A DNA stretch of 64,000 nt, taken from assembly GCF_014805685.1 (NCBI RefSeq), contig NC_060884.1, positions 19,962,856-20,026,855 of the forward strand, in the 5' to 3' direction. Each line of letters starts with the position of its first letter. Position 1 is the stretch's first letter. Source of the stretch: Silurus meridionalis. Its lineage: Eukaryota > Chordata > Actinopteri > Siluriformes > Siluridae. Below the pieces are notes generated by a model. The model was not told the origin of the DNA. It ran no database searches and worked only from the letters and a program-made list of their open reading frames with translations. Positions 39,101-48,232 of the stretch are shown one piece after another. The translations under genes and the position numbers were made by a program.

Positions 39101-42100
39101 CCAAAACCTGTTGCAGCATGACAATTCCATTGGGCAAAAAATGAGCTCCATAAATACATGGATTACCAAAGTTGTAATGAAAGAACTTGAGTGTCCTGCA
39201 CAGAGATTTACTGGAACGTAGAGTGCACCATAGACCTCCTCACCCAACACCATTGTCTGACCTCAATAATGAGCAAATCCCTACAACTTCACCCAAGTGC
39301 TAGTGAAAAGACTTGTCAAATGAGTGGAAAGGCAGAAAGGTGACTAAATCAGGACTGGGGTGTTCAGCAAGTACAGGTTGGTGTGAAGGTTAGGCATCCA
39401 CATCTAAATATTTTGGTCATAATGTGTAGAACTTAAGAAGCTCAACTTCAAGCTCAGTATATTCATTTGTGGCTACACCTTATTAACCATAACAACTTTG
39501 TAACCTTGTTGGCTCTGTACTTCTTTAAGTGTAATGAAATAGTGAAAAGAACATACCACCACATTGCCAAAGAGCTCATCTTTTACATGCCCTCCACCAA
39601 ATTCTTTCTTCACTGTTGCACGAGTGGCAGCATACAGCATCTTCTGTCTGGTCTAAAGTGAAGTTCACACATAATGACAAATACAATGTTCACTAATAAG
39701 ATCACACACTAAACAGTTTTGCAATTATATTCATTCATATATGTATCAAATATTATTGGACACAAGTCTATATTACACACCGGAGACTGGTCAGGTGACC
39801 AAGAAATAAAGATCCACTCGTATCCCTGTGCATTGTAAGAGTCAAGGCGATACAAGATGTAGCAAGGCTCTTGGGGATCAAGTAGAGGAAGCAGGAAGTG
39901 GTCATAATCTTTCTCCCAGGACTGAGACGGCTCACAGTATGCACCCAGAACCAACTGCTCTGAAACAGAAATATAAAAGCTCATATCACACACCCAGTGC
40001 AATAAAAACAAATATGTACATATATGAAAATGATCTGGAGTGATTAGGAGAATTTGCACTTGGAATAAACAAACCAGAGATTATAAATGCTGTCAATGAG
40101 TTAGTAAGTGTAGCCTGTTGATAAGTGTTCATGCCGTCGCACACGTAGACAGCTGTATGACCTTGGTGGGGGATTTCCTGAATGTCTCCTGCAGCAACTT
40201 CTATTCTAAGCCTGCACACATTCCAATTATCGGTACAGATCGGCATACTTTCCATCAGCTATTCACCTACCCACAAACACATGCTGGGAGCCAAACATTT
40301 ATAAATTCATCCACAGACACACACACATCTTCTACATTAATCATACAGATTAAACCTGCTATGTCATAAATACACACACAAACACAAGGTGTTGAAAGAG
40401 CTTGACATTCTTTCTGCTCTATGTCACAATCTAGCCGAAGCTCTACATTATGGACACCAAACAACAGTGTATTCAGTTTCCCCTGTCGCAGCCAATCAGA
40501 CATCAGTTACACATATGACCCAAGAGCTCAACGAATTGGAAGCGTTGTGTATGTTTTGGTCTAAATCTCCTACCAGATCACCCTGAAACTATCTGCTACC
40601 AAATGGCATTCTGTAAATGACATGCACTGAACAAATGATGGGTAAACATCTATGACAACACACAGCCATGAATATTAAGCAAAAATCTATACAAGTACAT
40701 TTGATACCAACCCTCATGGTGTGTCAAAGGGATACGGTAGAGACGGCGCGTTCCACAGCGTATTTGTTAGACGGCAGGACAATAAGGGCAAGCATATGAG
40801 TCTCAAAAGACCGCTTGCATTTCAGTTATCTGATCATTCTAAATAAATCGCTACGACTATCATGAAGTCCACGCAATATGATAGTAGCCTATGATATATA
40901 ATCGGTCCAGTGGACGTCCAAAGCACAACATTGATACCACACGGAGTATGAGATACACCGAATGACACCCAATAAAAAAGTCTGACACATGGCATTTACT
41001 CAAGACATTTTATACATTTATACGCTACTTGATTGGCACTTTACCTGCATACACAAACAACACACACACACACGCACTGTGAGAAAAGTCTAGTGGTGTC
41101 ACATATTCACATTCTTAATTAATGTAATTGGCAATATAACACTCTCTTAAAATTATTCACATGAATCAGTGGATCAAAATACACAGTTACCACACGTGAC
41201 TCAAATAGGATGACCTCAGTATAATGTAACATCTCTCAGAAACAGGGCTACGCAATTTGCAGATGATTTAGGAGTTTGCTGTATTTGGCAAACGCACACA
41301 CATCCACAGGCACATCAAGGACATAGTAAATCTATCTTTCCATACACACTCAAGAATGGAATAAATCAGTTTTGGATATGTCAACATCAGTGCCAACTGA
41401 TGTGTCACCTGCCCTGACCTTTCCCAATCTGAATACACCGATATATGTTTGTCCATTGCCACTTATTACATCATCTCAGTTTTAGAAGATAACCAAACAA
41501 GTAGCCAACAGATACAAAAATATTCAGTCATCACAGTAAAAAAAGAAAATCAGTGAGTAAACAAATGCTGTAAAAATGCTGCTAATTCAATTACCTCAGT
41601 GCTGCTAAATAAATAAATTGTACAGTATATTAGGAATTGAACATAGACAAAGACAAGTTCTCCATTTTTTCCACATATCTCACAAAAGTTGTATTTCATC
41701 AGGGAGTGGACTTTTTTATTTTGACATGATGGATTTGGTAAGCAAGAAATTTGTTCAGGCATTAGTAAGAAATACCAAAATGTTAATGAACCTCTATGGA
41801 CTTATTTAAATAGTATGTATGGAGTGGATGTGCCATGTCATGGTTACTGAAAAGCTGTAACTAAAGAACATGTTGCCATAGCATTAGACAAAAACTCTAA
41901 TATGTGTAAAATATGTTTGGCACAGGTATATATATACACACACTTTAGATATACTATATGTAGATAGAACTTGCTATTGTACTATCTGTCATAGGCAGTG
42001 ATGTCACTTTTTTACGATTTAGTTTGTAGAGCTTTAGTAGTAATATTTAATAGAACTAGACATAAAATAGGCTTTCAAAGTAAAAATTAATTGTTTCAAG

Positions 42101-42326
42101 CTTTGCTATTACCCAATAAGTCTTTATTAGGGGTTGTAGACATATGATTATAGCTTAAACAACATTACACCTACAGATTGTACTTAATGTTAAGGTTTAC
42201 TTTATTTTATCGGAATCCAGATTACTCACCATCTCGGATCAGCACCTGGATAAGACGGCCAGTCCCGCTCCTTGCCCTTGCCAAGAGCTCCCTCAACTCA
42301 TCAGTTACCACCAAAACCAGAAACAT
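29996..42326 (-). CDS. twf2: Twinfilin-2 (actin-binding ADF-H repeat protein), 8 exons, complete
   Basis: Coding exons, 5' to 3' on the minus strand: 42230-42326, 39781-39959, 39557-39652, 38538-38642, 36921-37046, 33856-34006, 32120-32241, 29996-30163. They join in frame to 347 aa plus stop, close to the roughly 350 aa of vertebrate twinfilins, and every junction has GT and AG. Twinfilins carry two ADF-homology domains and a basic tail; they sequester ADP-actin monomers, cap barbed ends and bind capping protein in the cytoplasm. Readable landmarks: [19 protein letters not shown] in exon 2 (first ADF-H domain), [13 protein letters not shown] in exon 3, [12 protein letters not shown] in exon 6, [20 protein letters not shown] in exon 7 (second ADF-H domain), and [14 protein letters not shown] then GKRGNKRLI in exon 8 (the conserved C-terminal tail). 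The first eight residues (MFLVLVVT) do not match the usual MSHQTGI-type start, so the true start may lie in an exon I could not find. The call to the Twf2 rather than Twf1 branch rests on residues such as [10 protein letters not shown] and on linkage to wdr82; a teleost a/b paralogue cannot be assigned. Confidence 0.93.
30494..31293 (+). mobile_element. Tc1-type element with TA target duplications, nested
   Basis: Terminal inverted repeats CAGTGTCTCACAAAAGTGA (left) and CACTTTTTTGAGATACTG (right), each flanked by TA as expected for Tc1/mariner. Inner sequence TTAGAGTAGTCAATGTGCAG is shared with the element at 62,667-63,372. It carries an L2-type LINE tail at about 30,830-31,055. Confidence 0.75.
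30830..31055 (+). repeat. L2-type LINE 3' end
   Basis: TCTCAAGGTTTCTTGCTCAT, AAAGCTGCTTTGAGACAATG and AAAGTGCTATAAAAATAAAC then TTGACTTGACTT are the familiar 3' tail of teleost L2-like LINEs. Confidence 0.65.
33100..33166 (+). repeat. (CA)n microsatellite in twf2 intron 6
   Basis: About 33 CA units. Confidence 0.95.
35350..36746 (+). mobile_element. DNA transposon with AGAGGTTGACC inverted ends in twf2 intron 5
   Basis: Left end AGAGGTTGACCGATATGGGG and right end TTATTCGACCTCT are inverted relative to each other. The body contains a fish-repeat open frame (35803-36012) reading [18 protein letters not shown], and a nested GC-richer segment at about 36,365-36,620 (ACGGGGAATGTCGGGTGGC). The superfamily is uncertain and I found no matching target duplication. 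Confidence 0.6.
37583..38274 (+). mobile_element. hAT-like nonautonomous element (family B) in twf2 intron 4
   Basis: Starts CAGAGGTGGGAAGTAACAAA and ends GTACTTTTGCCATCTCTG, an imperfect inverted pair, with ACTTAAGTACATG-type subterminal repeats. Other copies are at 22,905-23,196 (inverted) and around 45,200-46,260 (interrupted). Confidence 0.65.
38970..39428 (+). mobile_element. Tc1-derived MITE in twf2 intron 3
   Basis: Inverted ends TACTGCATGGCCAAAAATAA and TATTTTGGTCATAATGTGTA. The inner part contains CCTCACCCAACACCATTGTC and CCTGCACAGAG, debris of a Tc1-type transposase. Confidence 0.7.
39960..42229. other. twf2 intron 1
   Basis: Largest coding-region intron with no clear transposon. 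A CpG-richer pocket at about 40,730-40,960 stands out from its AT-rich surroundings. Confidence 0.4.
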
Positions 42327-42329
42327 GGC

Positions 42330-43910
42330 GGGTCAGCACTTCCACCCGCCAAAGAATTACGCATGTAAGGGTAAAAAAATACAGTCGAGTCAGGTGAAGG
42401 CCACTAGGATGATCTTCACTGGAAGCAAATGTAAAAAAATAGGATTCTATCTAACTGCTCTCAAGAGACCGGTATGAAGCAAAAGAGTTTCACGTTTGCT
42501 GCATGACAGAACAGTGTGTGTGACTAAGGGAGAGGGGTCTTGTAACTAGGGCAGGATTGTGTGTGTTGGGCAGAAGGAACCTGATCCTGTTGGCCCCAAA
42601 TTTAGCAGTCACAGGCTCAGTGTGTCTGGCCTTGGGTAACAGATCCAGCAGATTTTACACCGAGCAATCAGAGAGGAGGCACAAGAGCGCACTCACCTGA
42701 GATTCACTGCAAATTCATCATAAACACAACCATGTATCACTTAGCATTACACTTGAATAGAAATATAAAAACACTGCTGAAATGTGTCTCAGATTTTCAT
42801 CAAACAGGATTTTAGAAGTATGGTTTATAAGGTATGTTTACATGTAACAGTACATTTTTTAATTGTACTGTAAAAATGAATTGAATTAAGTTGATTTATA
42901 CTTTTCAAATCACATTTTTACTTTGGCTAAATGTTTACTACCCACCCTGTCCTTCGAATACCGTATGATAGTATTGCCAGTAGGATTTAGCTTTGACATC
43001 ACCTCAAGCTAAGGAGCCCAGTACAGAATTAGAGAATACAGGAAATGATTAATTCATAGGAGCTCTAGCTTTTAAGTTCTCATTTATATATACTAAAAAT
43101 TTTATTTCATGCTAATATGGCCATCTCAAGGATCACGTTTCTGCCGAGTTGAGTTACTTAGTACCTGAGCCTGCAGCGTCATATATCTCCATTGCATTCT
43201 AGATTTCAATGTTTGCTACAGTATTTTCACTACTTCCACATTAGATTTCCCATTCATATGCCATTGAACACAATTGAAAAATTGTGAGTGAGCAAATAAG
43301 CTCTTGCTCTTTTGTTTCTAGAACACAAGACATCCCTTATGTGCATTAATGCACAAAATTTTCAACAGAATTGCTAACAACATAATACATTCAAAATATA
43401 CATTGAGTTAATTTCCTGGTGGTTTTACCTTTAATATTTTTTATTAACTCAAAAAGATCTTGATTTTATTCATACCCATTGTTTAGGAGAACCTTCAGGT
43501 CAGAGCAAAAAAATCTCTCATCAGCATTAAGTGAAAAAGTTCAGTATATTTTAACAGAACATAAACATTAGTGTTTTTGTTTTTTAATAACTAGCTATAA
43601 GGTCAGTACACTAATGATGACTACATACAATCACAAACTCTTCTTTGCACACCCTTGAATATACAGCATACCAACTCCTATTCCATAAAAGCACTAAAGC
43701 TATATAATAATAGGAAGGAAAGAGTGAGAGTTGATATTAAAAACTTCAAAAAAAGTGTTATTTATTAATGCAATAAATCTATAATTCACACAAATTAATC
43801 CTAAAACTAGTTATGACATCCATCTTGTGTGGGCCTTTGTGTTTGAGGGAGAAAAAGAAGAGACATGATGAATGGTTAATCATAAATAATGTTAAATAAT
43901 AAAGCAATGT
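42330..43910. other. twf2 5' flank, nothing further recognised
   Basis: Searched for the usual twinfilin first exon (MSHQTGI or similar) on the minus strand and did not find it. No TATA box or CpG cluster is obvious. Confidence 0.35.
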
Positions 43911-43913
43911 ATC

Positions 43914-45116
43914 TGTTAGGGTACGGACCACGAGCCGGAAGCGGGAGTAGCTCTATCATGTTTATGATGAACACAGAGCACAACACAGAGTCAGAGAGAG
44001 AGAGAGCTACGAGCGGTAACGCGGGTTGAGTCGGTAAACCTCGGAAGGAAAGTAATCACCGGATGGAAAGTAATCCACAGGAGGAAAGTAATCCACGAAA
44101 CGAAGAGTAATTCACTGAACACAGGTAATCCACAGAACCAGCGGGGAATGTTGGCAGCCTTGAGTAAGGTCGGGGTCCGTAGCCATGAAGTAGGTCCGAC
44201 GCTAGTGAGATGTGAACGGAGGCTTTTATGCGAAAACGATAACGAGAGACATCTGTCTCTGTGACACCTGTCCCCGTAGGCCGTAAAGGACCCGAGGCGG
44301 AGCGACGCCCTCTGCGAAGATCTGGAACAGAGCGACGCCCTCTATGGAGACATGGAATGGAGTGACGTCCCCTGCGGAGGCCTGGAGTGCAGTGATATCC
44401 ACCATGGAGGTCCAGAACAGAGCGACGCCCTAGCAGACCTCGCGGAGAGAAGTTGTCTTCAGAGGAACCTCGCCACCCTGAGCGGACCCTGGGGGCGAGA
44501 AGTCGCCCTGAGAGGAACCTGGGGCGAGAAGTCACCCTGAGAGGAACCTGGGGGCGAGACGTCGGCCTAAAAGGAACCTGGGGGCGAGATGTCGCCCTGA
44601 GTGGAACCTGGGGGTGAGACGTCACCTTCTGAGGAGCTCTGGGGTGAGACGTCACCTTCTGAGAAGCTCTGGGGCGAGATGTCGCCTTCTGAGGAGCTCT
44701 GGGGCGAGACGTCCCCTTGTGGGGACGCTCCGTAGGAATCCCCCCCACTCGGCCATCTCGCCGGAGAAGCAAACGCATGCGAGCGCAAACTGAGCTTCTG
44801 GGTAAAATCCAAAGCGGAGTTCGGCTGCCAATCCATCGTGGTAGGGATCATGGTAAGGCGATCCCGTTTTTGGTTGCGGTCGGACCTTCTGTTAGGGTAC
44901 GGATCACGAGCTGGAAGCGGGAGTAGCTCTATCATGTTTATGATGACCACAGAGCACAACACAGAGTCAGAGAGAGAAAGAGAGCTACGAAGAACCAGTG
45001 AAGAACCAGGGAATGCTGGCAGCCTCGAGTAAGGTCGGGGTCCGTAGCCATGAAGTAGGTCCGACGCTAGTAAGATGTGAACGGAGGCTTTAATGCGAAA
45101 ACGATAACATGAGACA
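43914..45116 (-). mobile_element. LTR-like element (TRIM-like) around a 30-bp minisatellite
   Basis: Two direct repeats, 43,914-44,266 and 44,890-45,116, share GTACGGA.CACGAGC.GGAAG, GCTCTATCATGTTTATGATG, AAGGTCGGGGTCCGTAGCCA and ACGGAGGCTTT. Read on the minus strand both end CCGTACCCTAACA and can start TGTC, so TG..CA ends are present; a purine-rich TACGGGGACAGG precedes the downstream copy. The first copy carries an extra ~125 bp with GGAAAGTAATCCAC repeats. No pol-like frame is present and I found no target duplication, so LTR identity is tentative. Confidence 0.5.
44283..44725 (-). repeat. 30-bp minisatellite encoding decapeptide repeats
   Basis: Two related 30-bp arrays: GAGCGACGCCCTCTGCGGA-type units to about 44,440, and CTGGGGGCGAGACGTC-type units from about 44,480. 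Because the unit is 30 bp, the minus-strand frame 44056-44778 stays open for 240 codons and reads ten-residue repeats (TSRPRAPQKA, TSHPRAPQKV, TSRPQVPLRV). A second minus frame also repeats (GDVSPQSSSE). There is no evidence that either is translated. Confidence 0.75.
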
Positions 45117-45390
45117 CCTGTCTCTCGTTAATGCCGGGAGCGGCAGTGCGAGGCAGCATTACAGCTACCGAGGCTTGGCAGGCGCTCTACTTCTTATATT
45201 TTCAAAACAGGATTGTTATTTTAATTTTAATCTATTTGGTGAAATTGCAATATATTTTCTTTCCTCACTGCATGCTGTATTCAGTCCATCAACCTATTTC
45301 ATATCATTGCGTGTCTTTTTCAATCTACCGCTGGTGTATTATTTCCTGGCTCTCACACCACAAATAGTTTTGTGTAGTACTCCTTACCTG

Positions 45391-45912
45391 TTAGTGGGAT
45401 TTCTGGGTGTGGTGACTTCCACACAGTCTGTCTATTCGTGGTGATATAGTGGTACATAGTGACAGCATTATATCATTCTCTGGTTCTAGCCTTGCCCTGT
45501 ACTTGTTCTTTAGATATGCCAGTGTGGAAAAACCGCTTTTACAAAGGTATGTAGTTGGAAAGGGTAAAAGACACCTCACTGCTTTTACTGTAAGCTCTGA
45601 AAATTCTGTCTGGCAACTTATCCAGAACTTCATAAGGGGTTGTGTATCATACATATGCCGCCTGACAGAGTCTGTGGACATCTCTATGAGCTGATCCTCT
45701 TCTACAGTAGTTAAGCTTGACCCTGCTGCTGCATCATCACTGAATGGGAGCAGGATCCATTTGCTGTCACAGCGCCACTCATCAGGATCATTGAAGTACT
45801 TTTGGAATTGAACCACAAGCTTCCTCAAATGCTCACACACAATGTCTTTAATGTCAATGCTGTCAGAATATTCCTCAACTGAAGGGAACATAGCCATGTT
45901 ACCACTCTCCAC
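45391..45912 (-). pseudogene. C-terminal part of a hAT (ZBED/FAM200-type) transposase
   Basis: An open frame of 173 codons ends in the hAT dimerisation region: FSELTVKAVRCLLPFPTTYL, CKSGFSTLAYLKNKYRARLE, then ISPRIDRLCGSH. The pattern LPFPT.YLCE..FS.L..LK.KYR.RL is that of hAT transposases and their domesticated ZBED5/FAM200 relatives. The BED finger and DDE core are missing, so it cannot transpose alone. It is still open, suggesting a young deletion derivative. Confidence 0.75.
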
Positions 45913-46110
45913 TCGTTAGTTACCACTGATAGGTGCAAAGCTAGCCTATCCTGTGTCAGTTTGAATATTTTAGATATTTTTATTAAATTCAGTTTTCCCA
46001 CTAATGTGCAAATATTCTGAAAATGTTCGGAAAAATAAATTATGGAAAAAAGGGATTTTAATAGTGAAAATATGTAGGCTGTCACGGACCACATGCAATG
46101 CCGCCGCGGA

Positions 46111-46125
46111 CCACCAGGGGGCGGC
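46111..46125 (+). promoter_or_regulatory. CTCF-type consensus inside a hAT terminus
   Basis: CCACCAGGGGGCGGC fits NCANNAGRNGGCRSY and lies about 25 bp inside the terminal repeat of the hAT element at 45,366-46,150. It has the same orientation as the site at 26,269. Confidence 0.4.
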
Positions 46126-46436
46126 GGACCACCGGTTGAAAACCCCTGTTCTATATGGTGGATGTTCAGCCTGGATACATTCATTATGTAACACAATTTT
46201 TTAAATTAATATATTAATTAGGGCTGATAAAATGCACGTGGTAATACCAATTAGTAATAGTAATTTTATTAGTGTGTGAATTTCTTGTTTGACAATTTGT
46301 TTATTAAAAATATAAATAAGGAAAAATAAAAAAGAAGAAATTAAAACCATTAACGCAACATACGTTTATTGACTATGACCTTTCTTTACTCACCAAAAAT
46401 TATTTGTAATCAGTTTTTGGTTTTACTGAGGCACCG

Positions 46437-47309
46437 AGTCTCAAATCAGCACCAAAATCCACCCAAATGTGTCTGATACAGGATGCACAACAGTTCTAGG
46501 TATTGTATTTTTCGTTTCATGAAGCGCCAAATGTTTTCAAATGGTGAAAGATCTAGACTGCAGAGAGGCCAGTTCAGCACCCGGACTCCTTTACTACATA
46601 GTCATGCAATTGTAATAGATGCAGTATACAGTTAGCATTGTCTTACTAAAATATGCAAGGCCTTCCCTGAAAAAGACATTTCCTGCCAATTCCACAGGAA
46701 CTAAAGCACTCCCATACCATCAAAGATGTGGCTTTTAGAACTGAGAGCTGATAACAAGTCAGATGGTCCCTCTCCTCTTTAGTCCAGAGAACGTAATGTC
46801 TATAGTTTTCAATAAGAAATTACAATTTCGATTCGTCTGACAACAGAAAAGTTTTCGACTTTGCCTCAGTACATTTTAAATGAGCTTTGGCCCAGATAGA
46901 ATAGCTGCATTTCTGGATCATGTTCATGCATGCCTCCTTCTTTGCATATGAGAGATTTAACCTGCATTTGTGGATGACACGGAAAAACTGTGTTTAGGGA
47001 CAATGATTTCTGGAAGTGTTAATAAGCCCATGCAGTGATTTCCATTACAGAATCATAACTATTTTAAATGCAGTGGACCTCCCAAATATCACGGGCATCC
47101 CTTGAGTAGAGATGTGAGCAAAGCTTTGTTGTCTTGTCCAAACTTTTTTGAGATGTTACCTTTTTTCTTAAAATAGTATATGTCCTCACTTTAAACTTTT
47201 GATCTGTATTCTATGCTCTGTTGTAAATAAAATATGGGTTTCTGAGATTTGCTAATTATTACATTGTTTTATTGACATTTTACACAAACTGTTTTGGAAT
47301 TGCAGTTGT
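46437..47309 (+). mobile_element. DDE transposon relic (copy 2 of the 27.5-kb family)
   Basis: Contains TTTTCAAATGGTGAAAGATC, TTCCCTGAAAAAGACATTTC, CTCCCATACCATCAAAGATG and GATGGTCCCTCTCCTCTTTA in family order, ending TTTTGGAATTGCAGTTGTA. It is heavily diverged with no open frame. Confidence 0.65.
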
Positions 47310-47873
47310 AATTCTAATTCTAATCTAGATCTATATCTAATTATAATCTATAATCTTTCTATAATCTACAGTTTCAGTAACAAATGCATTGTGTAGAAAC
47401 AGGCTTTTAATTTGTGTCTTAGAACAGAAAACCTGCAAATGCTAAAATTTAGAGGAATGGACCCTTTTTTTGCCCTTCAAGTTCAAGTCAATAAAAAAAA
47501 GAGAGCCAGCAGGACATAGAGATGATCATCTCAAGCATGGCTTAAACCCCAAAAGTTTACACAATTTAATTTGGATTAATAAGATATATCATTATATTAT
47601 ATATTTGCTAAACCACAAAATCTGCTTTGATTCAATTTAGTAGCCTCTAAATTATGTATTATGAAATATGTTCAAAATATAAAGCAGTTGATAAATTATG
47701 ATTACTTTTTCATTATATGTAATTATTATTGGGTTTTTTTTTAATGTCTTCATTAATTTCAGTCATTGCCTTGAAAATCGTCTCCCTATTATACTCCTAG
47801 TTGCAGATTGTGGTATAGAGTGTATTGTCCAAAATCATCATTCTGAAATTTTTTTGATTAAACTAGATAAATA

Positions 47874-48232
47874 TTTATTGAGCACATGTCACAGACAGTT
47901 CTCCAAACTCCAAGGACTACAGTCAGGTGACACTCATTACTGACTTAAATCCGAACATGATTCCAACAAATTCTTGACAATATTCAAAAACTTTTTCTGA
48001 TGGCAAACAAGATCATAATAAATGAATGCACATCACAGATAACAAAGATTTTTCGAAAGAACATGGTTTAATGATACAGGTAAAAAAAATTAACAAAAAA
48101 TAGAACATGGCCTCATGCTCAGCCTATTTACAGTCCACAAAAATCTGTCCCAGTGATCCAGAGGCAGTATAAACGCTGCCATCAGCTGAACCACAACACA
48201 GATTCAAACTCTTCTTTAGTGCAGTTTCATCA
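47874..48232 (-). other. Probable wdr82 3' UTR ending at an AATAAA signal
   Basis: Minus-strand sequence below the wdr82 stop. An AATAAA hexamer (TTTATT on the plus strand at 47874-47879) is the first well-placed polyadenylation signal, giving a 3' UTR of about 360 nt. No other feature is seen here. Confidence 0.4.

Larger units (their letters stand above)
45366..46150 (-). mobile_element. Deleted hAT element inserted in a family B element
   Basis: On the minus strand it begins CAGGGGTTTTCAACCGGTGG at 46,150, a hAT-type terminus, and contains the transposase remnant. On either side, 45,290-45,365 (TATTTCCTGGCTCTCACACC) and 46,151-46,200 (GATGTTCAGCCTGGATAC) match the element at 37,583-38,274. 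The left limit is approximate. Confidence 0.6.

Noticed and set aside
44056..44778. 240-codon minus-strand frame as a new repeat protein gene
   Set aside because: A 30-bp minisatellite keeps all frames open by arithmetic; there is no sign of translation. Kept as a repeat feature and a finding, not as a gene.
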